This document shows positions 43,389 to 51,963 of a stretch of DNA of 64,000 nt, one piece after another. How positions within the stretch are numbered: position 1 is the first letter of the stretch; every line of letters begins with the position of its first letter. The notes beneath the pieces are model-generated. The model worked only from the letters and a program-made list of their open reading frames with translations. It searched no databases and was not told the DNA's origin. The translations under genes were made by a program, and so were the position numbers. Source of the stretch: Arthrobacter sp. U41 (GTDB lineage Bacteria; Actinomycetota; Actinomycetes; Actinomycetales; Micrococcaceae); assembly GCF_001750145.1 (NCBI RefSeq), contig NZ_CP015732.1, positions 558,001-622,000 of the forward strand, read 5' to 3'.

Positions 43389-44372
43389 CTAGCGTTGGGT
43401 GGTCCCGCTGGGGGTGTCCCCCAGCAGCGCCAGCTCGCCGCGGCGGGGCAGTCCTTCCCAGTCGCCGGCGGTACTGACGGCGAAGGCTCCGGCGAGGGCG
43501 CCGCGCTGCAGGCGGCCGGCCACGTCCTCGCCGTCGAGCAGGGCGGAGAGGTAACCGGCGGTGAAGGCATCGCCGGCGCCCACGGTGTCGATGCTGGTGA
43601 CCGGCACGGCGGGCCTTTCCCACCGCCCCGCCGTGGTGTGGACCCCGGCGCCGGCCGCGCCCCGCTTGACCACCACTTCCCGGACGCCGCGGTGCAGCAG
43701 TTCGGCGGCCATGGCCGGTTCGGCGTCGCCGGACGTGCCGGCGCTCCCGGGCTCCGCGGCGACCAGCCCGAGTTCGTCCTCGGAGGCGATCAGGATGCTG
43801 GCGTGCCGGGCCAGCGGGGTGAGGACGGCCCGCGCCTCGTCCCGGGACCAGAGCTTGCTGCGGTAGTTGACGTCGAGGGAAACGTCCAGGCCTTCGCCGG
43901 CGGCGCGGGCGGCCGCATACTCCACGGCCCGCCGCGCCTCCCGGCTAAGGGCTGCGGTGATTCCGGTGAGGTGCAGGACCCTGGCGCCGCTGCGGAAGAC
44001 CCGGTCGACGTCGTCCCGGTCCAGGGTGGATCCGGCGGAACCGGCGCGGTAGTAGAAGGCCCGGGTGATGTCGGCGGTGCGCTGCTCGAGGAACATCACT
44101 CCGGTGCTGCGGCCGGCATCCTCGCGGTGCTGCACGCCGATGCCTTCGCCCCGGAGCTGCCGGAGGATGAACTCGCCGTGCGGGTCCGCGCCGACGACGC
44201 CGGCCCAGGCCACCCGGTGGCCGAGCCGCGCGACGCCGACGGCCACGTTCGATTCCGCCCCGGCCACGTGCATGCCCAGTGCGCCGCCGGCGGACAGCGG
44301 CCCGGCGGAGCGCAGCGAGACCATGGATTCGCCGAGGGTCAGGAGTTCCGGGGTCCAGTGGTCGGCAATCAC
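43389..44372 (-). CDS. PfkB-family sugar kinase, 2-keto-3-deoxy-gluconate/galactonate kinase-like
   Basis: 327 residues from a GTG that overlaps the aldolase stop (GTGA). The PfkB fold is shown by the N-terminal [31 protein letters not shown] and the C-terminal anion-hole motif [14 protein letters not shown], with the catalytic Asp. Its place between an aldolase and sugar-acid dehydratases argues for phosphorylation of a 2-keto-3-deoxy sugar acid. Confidence 0.88.
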   Translation of the reverse strand: MIADHWTPELLTLGESMVSLRSAGPLSAGGALGMHVAGAESNVAVGVARLGHRVAWAGVVGADPHGEFILRQLRGEGIGVQHREDAGRSTGVMFLEQRTADITRAFYYRAGSAGSTLDRDDVDRVFRSGARVLHLTGITAALSREARRAVEYAAARAAGEGLDVSLDVNYRSKLWSRDEARAVLTPLARHASILIASEDELGLVAAEPGSAGTSGDAEPAMAAELLHRGVREVVVKRGAAGAGVHTTAGRWERPAVPVTSIDTVGAGDAFTAGYLSALLDGEDVAGRLQRGALAGAFAVSTAGDWEGLPRRGELALLGDTPSGTTQR

Positions 44373-45055
44373 GGCAGGGTCGCCGCGGCGGTCCGGCGCT
44401 CGAATTCGGCTGCGAGCGCCAGGAAACCGCGGGCGCGTTCACGGACCGGGGACAGGTCGCCGCCCGAGCCGGCGTCCCCGAAGAGCGGCCCGCCGAGGCC
44501 GACGGCGACGGCCCCGGCCTGCCAGTAGCCCGTCGCCTCGTTGAGCCCCACGCCGCCGACGGCGATGAAGGGGATCCCGGGGAACGGGTCGCGCAGCGCC
44601 TTGAGATAGCCCGGTCCGCCGATGGAAGCGGGGAAGAGCTTGACCGCGGTGGCTCCGCGGGTCATCGCCTCGTAGGCCTCGGTGGGGGTCAGCGCCCCGG
44701 CCAGTACCGGGATTCCGCGGGCGGCGGAGGCCTCGATCGACTCGGCCAGCGCCGGGGTCACGATGAACTGGCCGCCGGCCCCGGCCACCTGCTCGACGTC
44801 CTGCGCGGTCAGCACGGTGCCGGCCCCGACGAAGCAGCCGGCCGGCGCGGCCGCGCGGACCTCGCGGATCGCCGCGAGGGCATCCGGGGTGGTCAGCGCT
44901 ATTTCGACGTAACGGAAGCCCTCCTCCATAGCCGCGAGGGCGGCCTTCGCGGCGGCGCCGCCGTCCGTGCCGCGCACGATGGCGACCAGCCGGGTCTGCC
45001 GGATTCCGGCCAGCAGGGCTTCAGGGGTCAGGTTCTCGCTCAGCTCGTCGGTCAT
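44369..45055 (-). CDS. KDPG/KDPGal aldolase
   Basis: About 228 residues from the ATG at 45055, with GGTGA shortly upstream; an ATG at 45067 overlaps the preceding gene and is an alternative. The TIM-barrel aldolase has RLVAIVRG, the catalytic Glu in YVEIALTTPDA, FVGAGTVLT, and the Schiff-base Lys in AVKLFPASIGG. It splits 2-keto-3-deoxy-6-phospho sugar acids into pyruvate and glyceraldehyde 3-phosphate. It is part of the sugar-acid operon. Confidence 0.92.
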   Translation of the reverse strand: MTDELSENLTPEALLAGIRQTRLVAIVRGTDGGAAAKAALAAMEEGFRYVEIALTTPDALAAIREVRAAAPAGCFVGAGTVLTAQDVEQVAGAGGQFIVTPALAESIEASAARGIPVLAGALTPTEAYEAMTRGATAVKLFPASIGGPGYLKALRDPFPGIPFIAVGGVGLNEATGYWQAGAVAVGLGGPLFGDAGSGGDLSPVRERARGFLALAAEFERRTAAATLP

Positions 45056-45060
45056 GTGGT

Positions 45061-46209
45061 TCACCATTCTGCGAAGGATCCGTCGGGGTGCCGCCAGACG
45101 GGCCCGCGCCAGGCGTGGCCGCGCTTGTCCGCGGCGCGGACCACGGCCTCGTCGATTTCGATGCCCAGGCCCGGGCCGGTCAGGCGTTCGATGTGGCCGT
45201 CCACGAACTGCAGCGGGGACTTGTCCACCACGTAGTCCAGGACTTCGGCGCCCTGGTTGTAGTGGATGCCGATGCTTTGCTCCTGGATCAGGAAGTTCGG
45301 CGTCGCGAAGCCGACCTGCAGGCAGGCGGCGAGGGCCAGCGGGCCCAGCGGGCAGTGCGGGGCGAGCTGGACCTCGTAGATTTCGGCGAGCGAGGCGATC
45401 TTGCGGACCTCGGTGATGCCGCCGGCGTGGGAGAGGTCCGGCTGGGCCACGGCGATGCCGGCCTGCAACGCGGGCAGGAATTCCTGCCGGCTGTAGAGCC
45501 GTTCCCCGGTGGAGACCGGCGTGGTGGTGGAGGAGGTGAACTCGCGCAGCAGGTGGGTGTTTTCCGGGACCACGGGTTCTTCAAGGAAGAATGGCCGGTA
45601 GGGTTCCAGCAGCGGCGCCACCCGCCGGGCGTTGGCGAGGCTGAAGCGGCCGTGGAAGTCGACGGCGACGTCGCGGTGGTCCCCGAGGACCTCGCGGGCG
45701 GCGGCGACGCGGCGGACGACGCCGTCGAGCTCCGCCACGGAGGCGATGGGGCTCATCCTTCCGCTGGCGTTCATTTTCACGGCGGTGAGTCCGACCTCCA
45801 GCTGGGCGCTGATCTGGTCGGCCACCTCGTTGGGCTCGTCCCCGCCCACCCAGCCGTACATCCGGATCCGGTCCCGGACGTGGCCTCCCAGCAGCTGGTG
45901 CACGGGGGTGTTGAAGTGCTTGCCCGCGATGTCCCACAGGGCCTGGTCCAGGCCCGAGACGGCGCTGGCCAGGATGGGGCCGCCGCGGTAAAAGGAGCCC
46001 TTGGTCATCACCTGCCAGTGGTCCTCGATCCGGAGCGCATCCTTGCCGATCAGCAGCTCGGAGAGCTGGTCGACGGCGGTGCGGACCGTTTCGCTGCGGC
46101 CCTCGCAGCTGGCCTCGCCCCAGCCGACGATCCCGCTGTGGGTCTCGATCCGGGCGAAGAGCCAGCGCGGGGCGACGAGGAAGGTTTCAATCCTGCTGAT
46201 CAGTGTCAT
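45061..46209 (-). CDS. dgoD: D-galactonate dehydratase-like enolase-superfamily enzyme
   Basis: 382 residues, the usual size for DgoD. The capping domain has LFARIETHSGIVGWGEASCEGR; the barrel has AVDFHGRFSLANA and FLEEPVVPENTHLL with metal ligands, STGERLYSRQEF, PDLSHAGGITEVRKIA, and the catalytic His in APHCPLGPLALAACLQ. It would convert D-galactonate to 2-keto-3-deoxygalactonate. Together with kinase and aldolase it completes a De Ley-Doudoroff-type route. Substrate specificity is by similarity. Confidence 0.9.
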   Translation of the reverse strand: MTLISRIETFLVAPRWLFARIETHSGIVGWGEASCEGRSETVRTAVDQLSELLIGKDALRIEDHWQVMTKGSFYRGGPILASAVSGLDQALWDIAGKHFNTPVHQLLGGHVRDRIRMYGWVGGDEPNEVADQISAQLEVGLTAVKMNASGRMSPIASVAELDGVVRRVAAAREVLGDHRDVAVDFHGRFSLANARRVAPLLEPYRPFFLEEPVVPENTHLLREFTSSTTTPVSTGERLYSRQEFLPALQAGIAVAQPDLSHAGGITEVRKIASLAEIYEVQLAPHCPLGPLALAACLQVGFATPNFLIQEQSIGIHYNQGAEVLDYVVDKSPLQFVDGHIERLTGPGLGIEIDEAVVRAADKRGHAWRGPVWRHPDGSFAEW

Positions 46210-46216
46210 TGGTGGC

Positions 46217-47098
46217 CTAGCCCTTGGTCGCGCCGGCGGTCATGCCGGAGACGATGTACTTCTGCGTGAAGAGCGCAATGATCATGATCGGGATGGTGAC
46301 GACGGTGGCGGCCGCCATCAGTCCGCCCCAGTCGATGCTGGCGTAGGAGACGAAGTCGAAGATCGCCACCGGCAGGGTCTTGGTCTTCGAGCCGGAGAGC
46401 ACCAGGGCGAACATGAAGTTGTTCCACGAGAAGATGAAGGACAGGATGGCGGCGGTGGCGATGCCGCCGACGGAGAGCGGGAGCGTGATGCGGCGGAAGG
46501 CTCCGATCGGGGTGAGCCCGTCCACCTGGGCGGATTCCTCAAGCTCCAGCGGCATCGAATCGAAGTAGCTCATCATGATGTAGACGATCAGCGGGAGCGC
46601 AACGAACATGTGGCTGAGGATCAGCACCTCGAAGCCGCCGACCATGCGCAGGTTGGAGAACACGTAGTACCAGGGCACCAGCAGGGAGACGCCGGGGATG
46701 ACGCGGGCCATCAGGACCACGAGGGCCGAGCGGTGCATGGTGAACCGGCTCATCGCGTAGGCCGCCGGGACGCCCAGGACCAGGGACAGCACCGTGGAGA
46801 CAAAGGCCACCCAGAAGCTGTTGAAGATGAAGATGAAGTAGTTGTTGCGCTGCAGCACATTGGCGTAGTTCTCGGCGGTGGGCGTGAAGAGCAGCGCCTT
46901 GCCGGTGTCGTAGATGTCCACGTTCGTCTTGAAGGATGCCAGCAGCATCCAGAACAGCGGGGCGACCAGGAACAGCACCACGGCGATCAGGGCCACGACG
47001 CGGAAGACCTTGTAGGCGCGGGTGGCCAGTGGCTTCCGGCGGCGCGGTGCCGGCGCGGGCCGGGCGGCGACGGTTTGGGGGGTGGTCTGGACGGTCAT
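46217..47098 (-). CDS. Sugar ABC transporter permease (MalG-like)
   Basis: 293 residues from the ATG at 47098, which overlaps the stop of the previous permease as ATGA. Six transmembrane segments and the EAA loop ELEESAQVDGLTPIGAFRRI are present. With the MalF-like subunit it forms the membrane channel of a CUT1-type importer. No ATPase gene lies in the cluster, so a shared MsmK/MsiK-type ATPase probably serves it. Confidence 0.93.
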   Translation of the reverse strand: MTVQTTPQTVAARPAPAPRRRKPLATRAYKVFRVVALIAVVLFLVAPLFWMLLASFKTNVDIYDTGKALLFTPTAENYANVLQRNNYFIFIFNSFWVAFVSTVLSLVLGVPAAYAMSRFTMHRSALVVLMARVIPGVSLLVPWYYVFSNLRMVGGFEVLILSHMFVALPLIVYIMMSYFDSMPLELEESAQVDGLTPIGAFRRITLPLSVGGIATAAILSFIFSWNNFMFALVLSGSKTKTLPVAIFDFVSYASIDWGGLMAAATVVTIPIMIIALFTQKYIVSGMTAGATKG

Positions 47099-48048
47099 TT
47101 GCTTACCGCTTTCTTGCGCATGGTCAGCAGCCACATGGAGCCGATGATGATCATAAAGAACAGGATCAGCACCGCGGAGGACAGCCCGTACTGGTTGTAG
47201 TCGAAGCTCAGCCCGTAGGCGTAGACGTTGAGGGTCTCGACCTCGTGGAAGGAACCGCCGCCCTTGCCCTTGGTGGCATAGAGGATGTCAAAGGTCTTCA
47301 GGGCGTCGATGCCCCGGAGCAGGATGGCGACGATCACGGTCGGCATCATCAGCGGCAGGGTGATGTAGAAGAAGCGCTGGAGGGAGTTGGCGCCATCCAT
47401 GCGGGCCGCCTCATCGGGTTCCTCGGAGAGGGAGGTCAGGCCGGCGAGCAGGATCAGCACCACCATCGGGGTCCACTGCCACACGTCCATGAAGATGGTG
47501 GTGCCCAGCGCCGTGTCCTGGCCGGAGAGCCACGGCTGGGGCGGGATGCCGATCATGCCCAGCAGCTGGTTGGCAAAGCCGATGTTGGGATCGAAGATCA
47601 GCCGCCACATCATGCCGACGGCCACGGGGGTGGCCACGAGCGGCAGGAGGATGGCCACCCGGACCCACTTTTCGCCGCGGAACGGGCGCCACAGCAGCAG
47701 TGCGATGCCCATGCCCAGCACGACCTCGCAGACCAGCGCGACGCCGGTGAAGGTCAGCGTGCGGCCGACGGCGGGCCAGAAGCGCTCCACGTCGGACAGG
47801 ACCGTGATGTAGTTCTCCAGGCCGATGAACTCGGAGGCGGCGCGGACGGAGCCCTGCGAGTCGGTCAGGCTCAGGAAGAGAGTCCAGGCCAGCGGGAAGA
47901 CGATCAGGACGCCGACGAAGATCATCGCGGGGGCGGCGAAGAGCCACTTGCGGTGCCGGTTGGCCCACGCGGAGAAGTTCTCACGCGCACCGGGAGGGCG
48001 GCCGGCGCTGCGGGCAGGCGCGCTGCGGGGAGGGTTCAGTACAGACAT
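47095..48048 (-). CDS. Sugar ABC transporter permease (MalF-like)
   Basis: 317 residues with a cytoplasmic basic N-terminus and six transmembrane segments. The EAA-type loop is EEPDEAARMDGANSLQRFFY. It follows the binding-protein gene by 110 bp that hold a stable stem-loop, and overlaps the second permease by 4 bp. Confidence 0.93.
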   Translation of the reverse strand: MSVLNPPRSAPARSAGRPPGARENFSAWANRHRKWLFAAPAMIFVGVLIVFPLAWTLFLSLTDSQGSVRAASEFIGLENYITVLSDVERFWPAVGRTLTFTGVALVCEVVLGMGIALLLWRPFRGEKWVRVAILLPLVATPVAVGMMWRLIFDPNIGFANQLLGMIGIPPQPWLSGQDTALGTTIFMDVWQWTPMVVLILLAGLTSLSEEPDEAARMDGANSLQRFFYITLPLMMPTVIVAILLRGIDALKTFDILYATKGKGGGSFHEVETLNVYAYGLSFDYNQYGLSSAVLILFFMIIIGSMWLLTMRKKAVSK

Positions 48049-48090
48049 GGTTCACCTAAGGAGTTGGGGGTGAAGTGAAGAGCGGGCCGC

Positions 48091-48121
48091 GGCGGGACGG
48101 CAGCAGGGCTGCCGTCCCGCC
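48091..48121 (-). other. Stem-loop between binding-protein and permease genes
   Basis: GGCGGGACGGCAGC-AGG-GCTGCCGTCCCGCC is a perfect 14-bp stem with a 3-nt loop and no T-tract. In this position such hairpins partly stop transcription or protect the upstream mRNA, giving more binding protein than permease; that effect is inferred here. Confidence 0.8.
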
Positions 48122-48158
48122 GGGCTGGAGTGCACTCCGGCGCGTGGCGCGGGGGGCG

Positions 48159-49454
48159 TTATTTCTTTTCGGAATCCAGGAACTTCTGGAAGTCCTCGTG
48201 GGCCGTGTCGGCAGCGGCGGACGCGTCGGCGCCGGTGATGGTGGCAACGATCGGGCCGCCCACGATCTCTCGGGCCTTGCCGACGGTGACAACCTCGGGA
48301 CGGTCGTGGCCGACGCCGTTCTTTGCGCTGGCGGCGATGGCCTCGGCCAGATCCTTCGGGTAGGTGGAGGTGCCTGCGGGATCGGACCAGACGGAGGCGC
48401 GGGGTCCGGGGACACCGGCCTTCTGGGCTTCCAGGGTGCGTTCCTTGCTGGTGGCCCACTGGATGAACTTCCAGGCGTTGTCCTGGTTGCCCGAAGCCTG
48501 GTTAACGGCCAGGCCCCACGACGGGATGTTATACGGCTTGGAACCTGCCGGGCCGGCGGGCAGTGCCGCGAAGCCAACAGTGTCCGCGACCTTGGACTTG
48601 GCCGGGTCGGTGGCGTTCTTGTAGAGCGAGTCCGCCTCGGTGTAGAAGGCGGCCTTGCCCTGGGTGAAGATGGCCATCGCCTCGGGCCAGCTCATGTCGG
48701 TGCTGACATTGGCGGGGCCGTAGTTGCGGATCAGGCCACCGTAGTACGCGTAGGCCTGCTTGGCGGCGTCGGAGTTGACGGCGGACTTGCCGCTGGCATC
48801 GGTGAAGTCGCCGCCGAAGCTGTACAGGAAGCTGGAGAACTGGGTGACCGCGGCGGACTTGCCCGTGCGGGCCACGAAGCCCGCGGTGTCCGGGTTGGAC
48901 GCCTTGATGGCCTTGGCGGCTGCTTCGAGCTCTTCCATGGTCTTGGGAACCTCAAGGCCGGCGGCCTGCAGCAGGTCCTTGCGGTAGTAGAGCACTTCGC
49001 GTTCGGTGATGATCGGGACGCCGACCACCTTGCCGTCAACGGTGGTGGCCTTGACCGGGCCCTCCTGGTAGTCCTTCCAGTCCCAGGTGGCGTCCGAGGA
49101 CACGTTCGAGGTCAGGTCGGCGAGGTAGCCGTTCTTCGCGAACGCCTTGCCCTCCTGCAGCGGGCGGTACATCATGACGTCGATCTCGTCGCTGCCGGCG
49201 TTGAGCTTGACGTTGTACTGGTCAGAGAGCTGGTCTTCGCCAAGCTGGGTCAGCTCCACCTTGAGGCCGCTGGACTTCTCGAATTCCGGAATGGCGGCCT
49301 TAATGCCTTCGGTCCAGACGTGGTTGGCCAGCGTGACCCGCACGGTGCCGGCGGCTTTGGCATCGCTGCTGCCGCTGCCGCCGCTGCAGGCGGTGAGCCC
49401 CAGCGACAGGGCCGCGGCGACAGCCGCGTACTGCATGATCGAACGTCGCTTCAT
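48159..49454 (-). CDS. Sugar-acid ABC transporter substrate-binding lipoprotein
   Basis: 431 residues. The N-terminus is a lipoprotein signal with the lipobox LTAC|SGGSG at about residue 23. The mature protein has the CUT1 binding-protein pattern: KAAIPEFEKSSGLKVEL, the hinge PIITEREVLYYRKDLLQAAG, and MSWPEAMAIFTQGKAAFY. It captures the substrate outside the membrane, likely a uronate-derived sugar acid or its glycoside given the operon. It is the first gene of the operon, divergent from the FadR-type regulator. Confidence 0.92.
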   Translation of the reverse strand: MKRRSIMQYAAVAAALSLGLTACSGGSGSSDAKAAGTVRVTLANHVWTEGIKAAIPEFEKSSGLKVELTQLGEDQLSDQYNVKLNAGSDEIDVMMYRPLQEGKAFAKNGYLADLTSNVSSDATWDWKDYQEGPVKATTVDGKVVGVPIITEREVLYYRKDLLQAAGLEVPKTMEELEAAAKAIKASNPDTAGFVARTGKSAAVTQFSSFLYSFGGDFTDASGKSAVNSDAAKQAYAYYGGLIRNYGPANVSTDMSWPEAMAIFTQGKAAFYTEADSLYKNATDPAKSKVADTVGFAALPAGPAGSKPYNIPSWGLAVNQASGNQDNAWKFIQWATSKERTLEAQKAGVPGPRASVWSDPAGTSTYPKDLAEAIAASAKNGVGHDRPEVVTVGKAREIVGGPIVATITGADASAAADTAHEDFQKFLDSEKK

Positions 49455-49585
49455 TACGACTCCCTTGATTCCTTTAAGGGCTGGGGTGTCACTGTCCAGC
49501 CGGCTGCAAATGCATCTTTACATCTGCTCTGGAAGCGATCTTAGAGAAATAAAGCAGACTTAAACAACCCCTTGCGCCTCACCCG

Positions 49586-49591
49586 TATGAT
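49586..49591 (+). promoter_or_regulatory. -10 box for a leaderless regulator transcript
   Basis: TATGAT lies 6 nt before the ATG at 49598 and no ribosome-binding site is visible, which is the arrangement of leaderless actinobacterial mRNAs. The -35 region is weak. An inverted pair TCTGCT (49523-49528)/AGCAGA (49553-49558) in the same gap is a possible operator element. Confidence 0.5.
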
Positions 49592-49597
49592 TTATTT

Positions 49598-50353
49598 ATG
49601 AAAACCCCAAAGGCGGAGTCCTCAGCTGACCTGCATTCGGTGCTGGTCCACAAGCTGGGACTCGCTATTGCCGAGGGGACGCTGGCGCCGCATTCGATTT
49701 TGCGCCTGGACGAGCTGGAGGCGCAGCACAAGGTGTCACGCTCGGTGGTCCGGGAGGCCACGCGGGTGCTCTCTTCCAAGGGCATGCTGGAATCCCGACG
49801 GCGGCTGGGCACAGTGGTGCAGCCGGAAGACACCTGGAACGCCTACGACCCGCAGGTGATCCGCTGGCGGCTCGCCTCCTCCAGACGGCTGGAACAGCTG
49901 CAGGCGCTGAACGAACTCCGCGGCGCGATCGAACCCCAGGCTGCCCGCCTTGCCGCCGAGCGCGCCTCCTGGGACGCCGGCAGCGACCTGGTCTCCCAGG
50001 CAGCCCGGCTCTGGGCGGCGGGCCAGCGCGGGGACCACGACGAATTCCTGCGGCTTGACATCGAGTTCCACGCCGCAGTGCTCAAAGCGTCCGGCAACCC
50101 CATGTTTTCCCAGCTGCACAACCTCGTCACCGAGGTCCTGACCGGGCGCACCGAGCACGGCCTGATGCCGCACCTGCCGCAGCACGAGGCGCTGCAGCTG
50201 CACGTGGACGTCGCCAGCGCCATCCAGCGCGGCGAGGCGAGTGCGGCGCACGCCGCGATGAGCCGGATCGTGGAGCAATCCTCCGAGGAGATGGGCGACA
50301 TCTGGTCCAGGCACCAACGGCCCGCCGCGCCCGAGCCCGCCGCCACCCCCTAA
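49598..50353 (+). CDS. FadR-type GntR-family regulator
   Basis: 251 residues. The winged-helix domain has LGLAIAEGTLAPHSILRLDELEAQHKVSRSVVREATRVL, quoted in parts as SVVREATRVLSSKGMLESRR. The FCD ligand-binding domain shows the metal-binding residues in DIEFHAAVLKASGN and in LPQHEAL...HVDVASAI. Such regulators commonly control sugar-acid operons and respond to the acid or its keto product. It is divergent from the transport/catabolism operon. It appears to be translated from a leaderless mRNA. Confidence 0.9.
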   Translation: MKTPKAESSADLHSVLVHKLGLAIAEGTLAPHSILRLDELEAQHKVSRSVVREATRVLSSKGMLESRRRLGTVVQPEDTWNAYDPQVIRWRLASSRRLEQLQALNELRGAIEPQAARLAAERASWDAGSDLVSQAARLWAAGQRGDHDEFLRLDIEFHAAVLKASGNPMFSQLHNLVTEVLTGRTEHGLMPHLPQHEALQLHVDVASAIQRGEASAAHAAMSRIVEQSSEEMGDIWSRHQRPAAPEPAATP

Positions 50354-50373
50354 TCCACCCAAGGATCCACCCA

Positions 50374-50425
50374 ACGCGGGGTCACCTAACGCCCATCCGG
50401 GGCGTCTGGATGGGCGCCAGGTGAC
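50374..50425. repeat. Hairpin family, copy 2 (degenerate)
   Basis: ACGCGGGGTCACC opens the element. GTCACCTAACGCCCAT (50381-50396) pairs with ATGGGCGCCAGGTGAC (50410-50425) with two mismatches around a 13-nt loop that begins CCGGGGC. The loop length and start equal those of the copy at 41957-42015. It lies between the convergent FadR-type and epimerase genes. Confidence 0.88.
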
Positions 50426-50451
50426 TGTGAGGATGGTGGCCGCTGGTTTGC

Positions 50452-51324
50452 TCAGTCTTCGGTGGGCGTGGTGCGCAGCGGGTGGTAGTTCCGCCAGCTG
50501 TGCTCCGGCGCGTAGCCGAGCAGGCGTTTGGCCTTGTCGATCGAGAGCAGGGTCTCGTGCTCTCCGAGTTCCTTGACCACGGCCACGTTCGGGAACACCT
50601 CCGCGGCGAGGCCGGCGCTGGAGCGGCTCATCACGGTGTCGGCGTTGGCGATGATGAACGCCTCGAACCCGGGGGTGCCGTGCTCGAGGGCCCGGGCCAC
50701 CGCCTGCGCCCCGTCCCTGCCGTCGATGTAGCCCCAAAGATTCCACTTGCGCAGCTTCGCGTCGGCGTCGAAGCCGGGGAACTCCTCGTAATCCTCCGGG
50801 TCCATCACGTTGGAGAAGCGCAGCCCGGTGATGCTCAGCTCCGGATCCCAGCGGGTGAGCTGGACCGCCATCTGCTCCTCGAGGTGCTTCACCAGCGAGT
50901 AGGTGCTTTCCGGCCGGGCCGGGTACTCCTCGTCGACCGGGATGTAGGGAGGGTCGACGTCGAACGGCAGACCCAGCACCGTCTCGCTGGACGCGTAGAC
51001 AATCTTCTTGATCCCGGCCCGGCGGGCAGCCTGGAACACGTTGTAGGTGGCCTGCATGTTGTTCTCGAAGGTCGCTGCGTCCGGGGCGTGGCCGGGAGCC
51101 GGGATGGCCGCAAGGTGCACCACCGCGTCGAACCCTGCATGCCGGTCCTCAAGGCCCAGGAACACGTCCACCACCTGGCCGTAGTTGCGCAGGTCCACCT
51201 CGGTATACGCGTGTCCGCGCGCGCCGGTGCGGTCCAGATTGGTGACCTCGTGGCCGTCCTCGCCCAGCCGCCGGACGACACTGCGGCCCAGCTTTCCGCT
51301 TCCACCAGTAACAGCAACTCTCAT
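50452..51324 (-). CDS. Extended SDR: NAD(P)-dependent epimerase/dehydratase-like
   Basis: 290 residues with the NAD-binding start VAVTGGSGKLGRSVVRRL and VTNLDRTGARG (Asp after strand 2, favouring NAD), then VVHLAAIPAPGHAP and the catalytic YSLVKHLEEQ. The size resembles uronate dehydrogenase, which would fit next to a sugar-acid operon, but key residues cannot be checked by eye. A hairpin repeat separates it from that operon. Confidence 0.82.
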   Translation of the reverse strand: MRVAVTGGSGKLGRSVVRRLGEDGHEVTNLDRTGARGHAYTEVDLRNYGQVVDVFLGLEDRHAGFDAVVHLAAIPAPGHAPDAATFENNMQATYNVFQAARRAGIKKIVYASSETVLGLPFDVDPPYIPVDEEYPARPESTYSLVKHLEEQMAVQLTRWDPELSITGLRFSNVMDPEDYEEFPGFDADAKLRKWNLWGYIDGRDGAQAVARALEHGTPGFEAFIIANADTVMSRSSAGLAAEVFPNVAVVKELGEHETLLSIDKAKRLLGYAPEHSWRNYHPLRTTPTED

Positions 51325-51498
51325 CGGTACTCCTCGGGTCGTGGGGTTTGTTCCACCCTAGAGGGGGCCGGGGACCGTGCACAGCCCTGGGGACCTCCGC
51401 GGGCCGGGCCGGGCGTGGGTGCCGTGCCGTCCCGGCGCGGTTCCCCGGGTGACTTTTGGCCCTAGGCGCTGCCGGGCGGACCGGGCAGGCTGGGGGCC

Positions 51499-51963
51499 AT
51501 GAACGCTGATCAGCGGATAGTCGTGGGCGTGGATGGATCGGAATTCTCGACGACGGCGCTCCGGCTCGCCGGGCGGATGGCCACGTGTTTGGGGGCGCCC
51601 CTGGAGGTCGTCACCTGTCTGGGCACCTCGGATCTTTTCCTCGCCTCCCACCTGCCCGAAGAGAGCTCCCCCACCACGACCCAGCTGGAAGAATCAGCCA
51701 AGCGGCTCGTTGACCAGTCCCTGGAGCGCGCCTTCGGCGGGACCCTCCCGGAGGGCCTGACCCGGACCGTGAAGTTCGGACCCCCGGCCAAAGTCCTTGT
51801 GGAGGAGAGCCGAAACGCCCAGCTCCTGGTGGTGGGCAGACGCGGCCGCGGCGGCTTCCTCGCGCAGGTCATGGGATCGGTCAGCGGCGCCTGCGCGGCC
51901 CACGCCCACTGCCCGGTGCTGGTGGTCGGCGAGGACGCGGGAGAGCGCCAGGCGGGCGAATGA
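51499..51963 (+). CDS. Universal stress protein (UspA family)
   Basis: 154 residues, one Usp domain. IVVGVDGSEFSTTALRLAGR is the N-terminal strand-helix, and the ATP-binding motif G-x2-G-x9-G-S is GRRGRGGFLAQVMGSVS, followed by CPVLVV. ATP-binding Usps affect survival under starvation and oxygen stress. It overlaps the next membrane protein gene by ATGA. Confidence 0.93.
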   Translation: MNADQRIVVGVDGSEFSTTALRLAGRMATCLGAPLEVVTCLGTSDLFLASHLPEESSPTTTQLEESAKRLVDQSLERAFGGTLPEGLTRTVKFGPPAKVLVEESRNAQLLVVGRRGRGGFLAQVMGSVSGACAAHAHCPVLVVGEDAGERQAGE

